A DNA stretch of 7,319 nucleotides from Frankiales bacterium (GTDB taxonomy: Bacteria; Actinomycetota; Actinomycetes; Mycobacteriales; SCTD01). Positions within the stretch are counted from its first letter, which is position 1. The number at the start of each line of letters is the position of its first letter. Below the pieces are notes generated by a model, which had not been told where the DNA came from, ran no database searches, and worked only from the letters and a program-made list of their open reading frames with translations. Of the stretch, positions 1-6,608 are shown one piece after another. Position numbers and translations under genes: made by a program. The DNA lies in contig JAOPVD010000184.1 of assembly GCA_025966295.1 (NCBI GenBank), positions 1-7,319 of the forward strand, in the 5' to 3' direction.

Positions 1-27
1 GCCGCCGCCCGCGAGCTGACGCTGTGA
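1..27 (+). CDS. Possible 3' end of a gene cut by the left window edge
   Basis: Reading from base 1 on the plus strand gives eight codons, AAARELTL, and then a TGA stop at 25-27. Every one of the eight codons ends in G or C, as in the clear genes of this window. The other two plus frames stop at 17-19 and 57-59 and have poorer third positions. Eight codons are too few to identify a product. A non-coding reading is entirely possible. Confidence 0.25.
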   Translation, partial: AAARELTL

Positions 28-119
28 CGGCCTTCAGAGGCTTCCAGGCCGCGGGCTAGTCATCTCGAACCGGGCCGAAACGGTCACAACGGGCGGTTCC
101 GTCAAGCGGGCATCTTCGC

Positions 120-157
120 GACCTTCAGGGGGTCCCACTCCCCGACCCCCGAAGGTC
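120..157 (+). promoter_or_regulatory. Long hairpin that buries the ribosome binding site of the 161-367 gene
   Basis: Bases 120-126 (GACCTTC) pair perfectly with 151-157 (GAAGGTC). Inside them 128-134 (GGGGGTC) pair perfectly with 144-150 (GACCCCC). This leaves one bulged A at 127 and a 9-base loop (135-143), a 14-bp stem in total. The only good Shine-Dalgarno sequence for the ATG at 161 is GAAGG at 151-155, five bases before the start, and it lies wholly in the 3' arm. No T-run follows, so it does not look like an intrinsic terminator. A translational control element is the natural inference. The DNA inverted repeat could alternatively be a protein operator. Confidence 0.5.
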
Positions 158-160
158 ACC

Positions 161-367
161 ATGGCTCACTGCCTCGACGTCATCGAGAACGACGCGCCCG
201 TCACCGTCCCTGTCCGGCGCACGACGGCGGTCGACTGGCCCGGCGACGGCGAGGTGGCCTTCATCCCCGCCGCGCTCATGCTGGCCGCCCGGGGCCGGTG
301 CTCCTGCGCCACCTGCGTCGACGGCTTCGTCGCCCTGCTGCGCCGTAGCCAGGTCCGCGCCGCCTGA
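161..367 (+). CDS. Small unrecognised protein with a CxCxxC motif, 68 aa
   Basis: I do not recognise this family. The ATG at 161 follows a GAAGG ribosome binding site at 151-155, and nearly all codons end in G or C (exceptions are a few such as GCT, CCT, CGT and TGA), which supports a real gene. The 68-residue product has no signal peptide or clear membrane segment. It carries Cys4 and a C-terminal cluster, Cys48-x-Cys50-x-x-Cys53, followed by a hydrophobic stretch and a basic tail (RRSQVRAA). Such closely spaced cysteines could bind zinc or another metal or take part in redox chemistry, but nothing here decides between these. It is the only complete plus-strand gene seen and is convergent with the tRNAs. 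Its ribosome binding site is held in a strong hairpin (120-157). A reverse-strand reading of 125-397 is open too, but it is rich in Gly/Ala/Arg and looks like a shadow. Confidence 0.6.
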   Translation: MAHCLDVIENDAPVTVPVRRTTAVDWPGDGEVAFIPAALMLAARGRCSCATCVDGFVALLRRSQVRAA

Positions 368-481
368 GGCCTCCGCACCTTGTCCCCTCGTCCTCACGGG
401 CCCCGGAGCGCCGCGAGCGTGCGGACCGGGCCCCGCGCGTAAGAACGACAGGACAAGCCGGCCCAGCGACAGAAAGACGAA

Positions 482-507
482 AGTCCGACCGCGTACGCGG
501 TCGGACT
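482..507 (-). terminator. Perfect 26-base palindrome, terminator after the tRNA pair
   Basis: The 12-base half AGTCCGACCGCG (482-493) is exactly complementary to 496-507, with only TA at 494-495 between. The stem can form 11-12 bp with a minimal loop of two to four bases. On the minus strand the stem is followed by TTCGTCTTTCTG, a T-rich tail typical of intrinsic termination. It lies 14 bases after the 3' end of tRNA-Glu, so it fits as the end of the tRNA-Gln/tRNA-Glu transcript. Read from the plus strand, the tail (GTCATCTGCTGTG) is only modestly T-rich, so it may also stop transcription from the 161-367 gene, less efficiently. Confidence 0.8.
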
Positions 508-520
508 GTCATCTGCTGTG

Positions 521-593
521 TAGCCCCGAAGGGATTCGAACCCTCGCTACCGCCGTGAGAGGGCGGCGTCCTAGGCCGCTAGACGACGGGGCC
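521..593 (-). tRNA. tRNA-Glu, anticodon CUC
   Basis: A 73-base cloverleaf reads on the minus strand from 593 to 521. The acceptor stem pairs GGCCCCG with CGGGGCT, with a G1·U72 wobble and then six Watson-Crick pairs. The anticodon arm is CCGCC-CTCTCAC-GGCGG, with anticodon CTC (plus-strand bases 557-559), reading GAG. The T arm is GAGGG-TTCGAAT-CCCTT and the discriminator is A73. CCA is not encoded (the next bases are CAC), so it is added after transcription. Most actinobacterial tRNA-Glu genes, as I remember them, begin with a G-C or similar strong first pair, so the G·U at 1-72 is mildly unusual. It lies 41 bases after tRNA-Gln and is probably cotranscribed with it, since no convincing promoter is visible in that gap. 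Confidence 0.97.
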
Positions 594-634
594 CTAGGGA
601 TATGAAGTTGTCCTGCACCGTGAGACGGGCATTG

Positions 635-706
635 CTGGGGTACCTGGACTCGAACCAAGACTAACGGAACCAGAAACCGTCGGGCTGCCAATTACCCCAT
701 ACCCCA
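635..706 (-). tRNA. tRNA-Gln, anticodon CUG
   Basis: A 72-base cloverleaf reads on the minus strand from 706 to 635. The acceptor stem pairs TGGGGTA with TACCCCA, so position 1-72 is U-A, the pair known as a mark of bacterial tRNA-Gln for the GatCAB amidotransferase. The anticodon loop is TTCTGGT, with anticodon CTG (plus-strand bases 671-673), reading CAG. The T arm is CTTGG-TTCGAGT-CCAGG and the discriminator is G73. CCA is not encoded. The anticodon stem is ACGGT/TCCGT, leaving a U·U mismatch at 31-39, next to the loop. In this kind of organism tRNA-Gln is usually first charged with glutamate by the GluRS whose gene lies just upstream. Confidence 0.97.
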
Positions 707-722
707 TGGTGTTGCGGCAAGA

Positions 723-752
723 AGTCTAGCGGAAGCCGGCGCCGGCTCTCAA
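723..752 (-). promoter_or_regulatory. Promoter of the tRNA-Gln/tRNA-Glu transcript
   Basis: On the minus strand the -35 box TTGAGA (747-752) differs from TTGACA at one base. After an 18-base spacer comes TAGACT (723-728), which fits the actinobacterial TANNNT -10 pattern. Transcription would start near 716, leaving about ten bases of leader before tRNA-Gln at 706. The two boxes lie in the 59-base gap after gltX, so the tRNAs can be made independently of the gltX mRNA. A 14-base perfect palindrome fills most of the spacer. Confidence 0.7.
734..747. repeat. 14-base perfect palindrome inside the tRNA promoter spacer
   Basis: AGCCGGCGCCGGCT is identical to its own reverse complement. It fills most of the 18-base spacer between the -35 and -10 boxes of the tRNA promoter and touches the last base of the -35 box. 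It could be an operator for a dimeric regulator or a weak hairpin ending the gltX mRNA, although the T-run expected of an intrinsic terminator is poor (TTCCGC). Chance formation in GC-rich DNA is a real possibility. Confidence 0.45.
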
Positions 753-765
753 AGCAGCGGCGGCC

Positions 766-2207
<1,442 letters not shown>

Positions 2208-2211
<4 letters not shown>

Positions 2212-2990
2212 GCGCGCGCCACCACCGGGTTGGTGAGCGGGCCGATGCCCTCGACGAAGACGGTGACGGCGTTGCCCGCGCCGAGGGGGCCGACGCCGGC
2301 CGGCGTGCCGGTGAGGATCACGTCGCCGGGCAGCAGCGTCATGAACGACGTCACGTAGGCGACGATCGACGGCACGTCGTGGATCAGCGCGGAGGTGCGG
2401 CCGTCCTGGCGGACCTGGCCGTCGACGAAGCACTGCACGCCCAGGTCGGCCGGGTTGAGCTCGGTCTCGACCCACGGCCCCAGCGGCGCGAAGCTGTCGT
2501 GCCCCTTGCCCCGCGTCCACTGCCCGTCGGCCTTCTGCTGGTCCCGGGCGGTCACGTCGTTGCCGCAGGTGTAGCCCAGGATCACGTCGTGGGCCCGCTC
2601 CCGCGGCACGTCGCGGCACAGCCGGCCGATGACGACCGCGAGCTCGGCCTCGTGGTTGACGTCGTTGCTGTCGCGGGGCAGCACGATCGGGTCGCCGGGG
2701 CCGACCACCGAGGTCGAGGGCTTGAGGAAGACCAGCGGGTTGGCCGGCGCCTCGCTGCCCATCTCGGCGGCGTGGTCGGCGTAGTTCTTGCCGATGCCGA
2801 CGACCTTGCTGGGCAGCACCGGTGCGAGCAGCCGGACGTCGGTCAGCCGGTGCCGTGCCCCGGTGAACGCGAAGGGCGCGAACGGGTGCCCCTGCAGGGC
2901 TGCGACCACGAGATCGGCCGGGTCGGTGCCAGGCCCCTCGATGACGCCGAACGAGACCTCGCCCTCGAGAGCGAAACGAGCGATGCGCAC
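2208..2990 (-). CDS. Fumarylacetoacetate hydrolase (FAH) family protein, 260 aa
   Basis: This is a cytoplasmic metal-dependent enzyme of the FAH superfamily, which cleaves or isomerises beta-diketo or oxo acids. The fold hallmarks are KNYADHAAE (68-76), with a His73/Glu76 pair; HEAEL (113-117), with Glu114 and Glu116; Asp145 in NDVTARD; Lys162; and GTPAGVGP (228-235). These match the catalytic His-Glu pair, E-x-E...D metal site and lysine that I recall for human FAHD1. An acylpyruvase or oxaloacetate-decarboxylase-like activity is therefore plausible, but the substrate cannot be read from sequence. The GTG start at 2990 has GGAGG (3002-3006 on the complement) eleven bases upstream. Homologues begin with a similar MRIARF-type sequence. 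The 64-base gap upstream holds only a weak possible promoter (TAGCCT at 3032-3037 with a poor -35). The gene overlaps gltX by four bases, a tight pairing. Confidence 0.92.
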
Positions 2991-3054
2991 GCGCGGACCG
3001 ACCTCCGTGAGATGTGGCTGGGTACCAGGCGAGGCTACCGCCGTCCCTCCTCCG

Positions 3055-3810
3055 TCAGCCGCGGACCAGCAGCGTCACCGCGACCGCGACCCCGACGACC
3101 ACGACGCCGGCCCGCACCCCGGCGGGGGGCAGCCGTCGTGCGACCGCGACGCCGACGGTCGCGCCCAGCGCCGCCCCGACCGCGAGCAGCCCGGCGGCGA
3201 GCCAGTGCACGTGCCCGGTGACGACGAACACCAGCGCACCGACCAGGTTGATGACCAGGGCCAGGACCCCCTTGAGGGCGTTCAGCCGTTGCAGGTCGTC
3301 GGCCACCAGCAGGCCCAGGACCGCGAGCAGCATCACGCCGAGCCCGGCGCCGAAGTACCCGCCGTAGACGGCGCCGACCCCGACGGCGAGCTTCACCTCC
3401 CAGCCGGGGTGGGTGGAGGCGGCGCCGCGCGCCGCCAGCAGCCGGGCCAGCCAAGGCTGCACGGCCAGCAGCAGGCAGGCCAGCAGCACCAGGTACGGCA
3501 CCACCACCGCGAAGCTGTCGCCCGGCGCGACCAGCAGCACCACCGCCCCGAGGACGCCGCCGACGACGCCGGCGAGCAGCAGCCCACGGGCCCGGGCGCC
3601 CTGGCCCTCGAGCTCGCGCCGGTACGCCACCGACCCGCCGACGTAGCCCGACAGCAGCCCCACCGACGAGGTGGTGTTGGCGGTCACCGGTGGCAGCCCG
3701 GCGGCGAGCAGCGCGGGAAAGGTCACGAGCGTGCCGCCACCGGCAACCGCGTTCGCGGCGCCCCCGACGAAGCCGGCGCCCAGCACGAGCAGCGCGGCAG
3801 CCGGAGTCAC
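3055..3810 (-). CDS. TauE/SafE-family membrane permease, 251 aa
   Basis: This is a polytopic inner-membrane protein of the TauE/SafE family, whose members move sulfite, sulfonates, sulfoacetate or other small organic anions, often outward. The family's two-repeat plan is visible. The first repeat has NAVAGGGTLVTFPALL followed by LPPVTANTTSSVG (about residues 20-51). The second has VYGGYFGAGLGVMLLAVLG and then LNALKGVLALVINLVGAL (about 148-193). Hydrophobic segments suggest seven or eight membrane helices, and the length is typical. The GTG start at 3810 gives the expected N-terminus, which runs straight into the first helix. No Shine-Dalgarno is evident. The start lies only ten bases after the symporter stop, so translation probably relies on ribosomes arriving from that gene. 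The substrate is unknown; the neighbour suggests an organic acid or a sulfur-containing acid. Confidence 0.88.
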   Translation of the reverse strand: MTPAAALLVLGAGFVGGAANAVAGGGTLVTFPALLAAGLPPVTANTTSSVGLLSGYVGGSVAYRRELEGQGARARGLLLAGVVGGVLGAVVLLVAPGDSFAVVVPYLVLLACLLLAVQPWLARLLAARGAASTHPGWEVKLAVGVGAVYGGYFGAGLGVMLLAVLGLLVADDLQRLNALKGVLALVINLVGALVFVVTGHVHWLAAGLLAVGAALGATVGVAVARRLPPAGVRAGVVVVGVAVAVTLLVRG

Positions 3811-3820
3811 GCCGACGACG

Positions 3821-5470
3821 CTAGGCCCTGGACGGCCCGCCGCTGGCCAACGGGTCGGGGCCGGTCAGCGCGTCGAGCGGCGCCACCCGCGGGTCGTCCG
3901 CCTCTGCCAGGTAGTCGCCGGCAGCCGTCTCGTCCGGGCCGTCCGGCACCCGCAGCGCCCGGAGCAGCACGGTCAGCCCGACCGTGACCACGAGGTTGAG
4001 GACGAACGCGGTCAGCGCGATGTAGCCGGTGCGGCCGCCCAGGAAGGGGATGTCCGCCGCCGAGCCGCCGAAGTGCTTGCCCGTCGCCGGGTTGACCACG
4101 TCGTAGGCCTTGATCGTGCCGTAGACCATCGACACCGCCCACCCGGCCAGCAGCGCCCAGCGGTGGAACCATCGGGTGAACAGCCCCACCACGACGGCCG
4201 GGAAGGTCTGCAGGATCCAGATGCCGCCGAGCAGCTGGAAGTTGATGGCCAGCGTCTTGTCCAGGGTCAGCACGAAGACCAGCGCGCCGACCTTCACCGC
4301 CAGCGACGCCAGCTTGGCGACCTTTGCCTGCTCCGCCGGCGAGCAGTCCGGCCGCACGAACTCGCGCCAGACGTTGCGGGTGAACAGGTTCGCAGCCGCG
4401 ATCGACATGATCGCGGCCGGGACCAGCGCGCCGATGGCGATGGCCGCGAACGCCACCCCCGCGAACCAGCTCGGGAAGACGTCGTGGAACAGCTGCGGCA
4501 CGGCCAGCTGCGGGTTGGGCTTGCCGTCCAGCCCGACCGGCTTCGTGCCGGCGGCCAGCGCCACCAGCCCCAGCAGGGCCAGCAGCCCGAGCAGGAAGGA
4601 GTACGCCGGCAGGACGGCGGCGTTGCGGCGCACCACGTCCCGGCCCCTGGTCGACAGCACCGCGGTGATGCTGTGCGGGTACAGGAACAGCGCCATCGCC
4701 GAGCCGAGGGCCAGCGTCGCGTACGGCCAGGCCCCGGCGGCGGTCGGCACCAGCGAGCCGGTTCCCTTGGCCTGCAAGGCCTTGTCGGCCTCGTTGAAGA
4801 TGCTGCCCCAGCCGCCCAGGGTGGCCGGGATGTAGAGCACCGCGACCAGCACGACGACGTAGATGAGGGTGTCCTTGACGAAGGCGATGAGCGCCGGCGC
4901 CCGCAGGCCGGAGGAGTAGGTGTAGGCGGCGAGCGCGGCGAAGGCCACCAGCAGCGGCAGGTCTGCCAGGAAGGCGTTGTCGCCGCCCCCGACGCCCATC
5001 ACCTCCAGCACCGCCTGGATGCCGACCAGCTGCAGCGCGATGTAGGGCATCGTCGCGAGCAGCCCCGTGAGGGCGACCGCCAGCGCCAGCCCGCGCGAGC
5101 CGTACCGGCCGCGCACGAAGTCGGCCGGTGTGACGTAGCCGTGCCGGTGCGACACCGACCAGAGCCGCGGCAGGAAGGTGAAAACCAGCGGGTACATGAT
5201 CACCGTGTAGGGCACCGCGAAGAAGCCCGCCGCACCGGCGGTGAACATCAGCGCCGGCACCGCCACGAACGTGTAGGCGGTGTACAGGTCGCCACCGAGC
5301 AGGAACCAGGTGACGACCGGTCCGAAGCCGCGGCCGCCCAGCCCCCACTCGTCGAGGCTGCCGAGGTCCTCGGCCCGCCGCCACCGGGCGGCCAGGAAGC
5401 CCAGCACCGTGACGAGCAGGAAGAAGGCGACGACGACGGCCAGCGCGACGCCGTCGACCGGGCGGCTCAC
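3821..5470 (-). CDS. Sodium:solute symporter (SSS) family, MctP-like monocarboxylate permease, 549 aa
   Basis: This secondary transporter has the LeuT-like fold and probably takes up monocarboxylates (acetate, pyruvate, lactate, propionate type) with sodium or protons. Hydrophobic helices begin at about residues 8-27 and continue to about 482-504. Characteristic parts are GGRGFGPVVTWFLLGGDLYTAYTF (45-68), the HGYVTPADFVRGRYGSRG stretch (110-127), YTYSSGLRAPALIAFVKD (183-200) and PAAIMSIAAANLFTRNVWREF (351-371). After the last helix comes a tail of about 45 residues that is acidic and proline-rich, ending at a TAG stop. The GTG at 5470 was chosen because it overlaps the DUF3311 stop as GTGA (5467-5470), and the first helix then starts at residue 8. 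The frame stays open to 5599, but that extra part only mirrors the DUF3311 gene. The start has no Shine-Dalgarno of its own, so it should be translationally coupled to DUF3311. Assignment to MctP rather than another SSS branch rests on the DUF3311 partner and general resemblance. Confidence 0.92.
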   Translation of the reverse strand: MSRPVDGVALAVVVAFFLLVTVLGFLAARWRRAEDLGSLDEWGLGGRGFGPVVTWFLLGGDLYTAYTFVAVPALMFTAGAAGFFAVPYTVIMYPLVFTFLPRLWSVSHRHGYVTPADFVRGRYGSRGLALAVALTGLLATMPYIALQLVGIQAVLEVMGVGGGDNAFLADLPLLVAFAALAAYTYSSGLRAPALIAFVKDTLIYVVVLVAVLYIPATLGGWGSIFNEADKALQAKGTGSLVPTAAGAWPYATLALGSAMALFLYPHSITAVLSTRGRDVVRRNAAVLPAYSFLLGLLALLGLVALAAGTKPVGLDGKPNPQLAVPQLFHDVFPSWFAGVAFAAIAIGALVPAAIMSIAAANLFTRNVWREFVRPDCSPAEQAKVAKLASLAVKVGALVFVLTLDKTLAINFQLLGGIWILQTFPAVVVGLFTRWFHRWALLAGWAVSMVYGTIKAYDVVNPATGKHFGGSAADIPFLGGRTGYIALTAFVLNLVVTVGLTVLLRALRVPDGPDETAAGDYLAEADDPRVAPLDALTGPDPLASGGPSRA

Positions 5471-5685
5471 CGGCGACGCACCAGGCGGTAGGCGGCGTAC
5501 GTGGCCGCGGAGGTGATCAGCACCCACAGGAACTGGTACCAGTAGAAGAACGGGAAGCCCCACAGCCGCGGCTCGTACCGGGCGTACGACGACACCCACA
5601 GCAGCGCCACGAACGGCAGGGCCAGCAGGACGCCGGCGGTGACCAGCGCACCCCTGCTCGGACGGGTCCCGGACGGCTCTGTCAC
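5467..5685 (-). CDS. DUF3311 small membrane protein, probable partner of the symporter, 72 aa
   Basis: This small protein has two membrane segments: about residues 15-34 (TAGVLLALPFVALLWVSSYA) and about 47-67, the latter rich in Tyr and Trp. Between them is the ARYEPRLWGFPFFYWYQFLWV region (34-54), which I recognise as typical of DUF3311. Such proteins are regularly encoded just before MctP-type symporters, much as DUF485/YjcH proteins precede ActP, and are thought to be accessory subunits. The role is not established. The GTG start at 5685 has GGAGGAG (5688-5694 on the complement) upstream, but the whole site lies in a hairpin (5686-5714). The stop overlaps the symporter start by four bases, which implies fixed co-translation. 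Any control of this ribosome binding site would therefore control both proteins. Confidence 0.88.
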   Translation of the reverse strand: MTEPSGTRPSRGALVTAGVLLALPFVALLWVSSYARYEPRLWGFPFFYWYQFLWVLITSAATYAAYRLVRRR

Positions 5686-5714
5686 GGCTCCTCCAGCGCT
5701 TTCGCTGAGGAGCC
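5686..5714 (-). promoter_or_regulatory. Hairpin that buries the ribosome binding site of the DUF3311-symporter pair
   Basis: Bases 5686-5693 (GGCTCCTC) pair perfectly with 5707-5714 (GAGGAGCC). The inner 5695-5698 (AGCG) pair with 5703-5706 (CGCT). The loop is four bases (AAAG on the minus strand), with a single bulge at 5694, giving twelve base pairs. In the minus-strand RNA the 3' arm contains GGAGGAG, the ribosome binding site for the GTG at 5685, and ends immediately before that start codon. No T-run follows, so an intrinsic terminator for the preceding gene is unlikely. Translational control of the transporter is the simplest inference; no ligand-binding domain is obvious in the 24 bases between the NmrA-like gene and the hairpin. 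Confidence 0.55.
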
Positions 5715-5737
5715 CTTACCCGGTCAGCAGGGTGGTG

Positions 5738-6583
5738 TCACCGGAACGCCGACAGGTGGTCGTCGAGGAAGTTTTCCAGCGTCAGGCCGGGCGAGCCCGT
5801 GGCCCGCTGCACCTCGTCGGTCACCACCGAGGCCCCGCCGCTGCGGTAGACCTCGCTGAGCTCGAGCAGGCCCTCCACCACCCAGGGGTCCTGGCCCTCG
5901 GCCTGCGTGCGGTACTCCTGCGGGGTGATGTCGACGGCGCGCACCTCGCGCCCCAGCCGCTCGGAGAGGGCGGCCGCGATGTCGGCGTACGTGACGGCCC
6001 GCGGGCCGGTGAGGGTGTACGTGGCGCCGTCATGGCCGGTGCCGCTCAGGACGTGGGCGGCCACCGCCGCGACGTCCCGCGCGTCGATGAAGCTCATCGC
6101 GGCCGGGCCGACCAGCGACGGCAGCTCGCCGCGCTCCTGCACGGCGGCGGCGGAGCCGACCAGGTTCTGCAGGAAGCCGTGCGGCGCCAGCACGGTGTGC
6201 GGCAGCCCGTCCAGCTGCGCCACGACGGCCCGGTGCTGCTCCAGGAAGCGCCCGTCCCGGTCCGGCTGGTCAACGCCGGCCGCAGCCAGCTTCACGACGT
6301 GGGCGCCGCCGGCGCGGCGCACCGCGTCGAGCACCGCGCCCTCCAGCTCCGCCGAGCGCGCGCTCGCCGGGCTGACCAGGAACACCCGGTCGACGTCCTG
6401 CAGGGCCTGGTGCATCGCCCTCGGGTCCTCGTAGCGGCCGACCGCCGTGCCGCAGTCGTAGCCGCGGAGCACGTCCGCGCGCTCCGGGCTGCTCACGAGC
6501 GCGCGGACCGGTGCGCCCTCCTTGCACAGGGCCCGGACGAGGTACCCGCCGACAGTGCCGGTGGCTCCGGTCACGAGGATCAC
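5738..6583 (-). CDS. NmrA-like NAD(P)-binding protein (atypical short-chain dehydrogenase/reductase), 281 aa
   Basis: The protein begins with the nucleotide-binding strand and loop MILVTGATGTVGG, giving T5-G-A-T-G-T-V-G12, the glycine-rich motif of NAD(P)-binding Rossmann folds. Further family features are the second-strand VRALV (26-30), VDRVFLVSP (64-72), HVVKLAAAGVD (95-105) and the APHGFLQN segment (133-140), then FIDARDVAAVAA (165-176) and YTLTGP (189-194). The classical YxxxK catalytic pair of reductases is not evident at the usual place. This fits the NmrA/SDR5 group, whose members include NADP sensors and quinone or other oxidoreductases. The substrate is unknown. The GTG at 6583 follows AAGGGAG (6589-6595 on the complement). 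It lies 25 bases after cimA and 52 before DUF3311, so it may share their transcript, but no functional link is evident. Confidence 0.88.
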   Translation of the reverse strand: MILVTGATGTVGGYLVRALCKEGAPVRALVSSPERADVLRGYDCGTAVGRYEDPRAMHQALQDVDRVFLVSPASARSAELEGAVLDAVRRAGGAHVVKLAAAGVDQPDRDGRFLEQHRAVVAQLDGLPHTVLAPHGFLQNLVGSAAAVQERGELPSLVGPAAMSFIDARDVAAVAAHVLSGTGHDGATYTLTGPRAVTYADIAAALSERLGREVRAVDITPQEYRTQAEGQDPWVVEGLLELSEVYRSGGASVVTDEVQRATGSPGLTLENFLDDHLSAFR

Positions 6584-6608
6584 GCCTGCTCCCTTCCAGG
6601 AGGGACGC

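Noticed and set aside
125..397. Minus-strand 90-codon frame opposite the CxCxxC gene
   Set aside because: Ala/Gly/Arg-rich translation with no motif; the plus-strand reading has a ribosome binding site and strong third-position GC.
594..634. Separate promoter for tRNA-Glu in the gap between the two tRNAs
   Set aside because: A CATATC sequence lies about ten bases before the tRNA, but no -35 box could be matched, so cotranscription from the tRNA-Gln promoter is simpler.
2212..2619. N-terminal extension of GluRS
   Set aside because: The frame is open, but these 136 codons lie out of frame inside the FAH gene and do not resemble GluRS; the ATG at 2211 gives the family's normal N-terminus.
3020..3060. 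Promoter for the FAH-gltX pair (TAGCCT at 3032-3037)
   Set aside because: The -10 fits TANNNT but the best -35 candidates (GCTGAC at 16 bases or CTGACG at 15) are poor, so it is not listed as a feature.
2788..3987. Plus-strand open frame of 399 codons over the FAH/TauE/symporter region
   Set aside because: It crosses three minus-strand genes and their gaps, and its translation is Gln/Pro/Arg-rich filler.
3807..5384. Second minus-strand open frame of 525 codons inside the symporter
   Set aside because: It is out of frame with the symporter and encodes Ala/Gly/Arg-rich low-complexity sequence.
3671..5491. Plus-strand open frame of 606 codons opposite the symporter
   Set aside because: Low-complexity Arg/Gln/His/Asp-rich translation typical of an antisense shadow; the minus strand encodes an unmistakable SSS transporter.
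5471..5599. N-terminal extension of the symporter
   Set aside because: These codons only mirror the DUF3311 gene; the overlapping GTG at 5470 gives a normal start just before the first helix.
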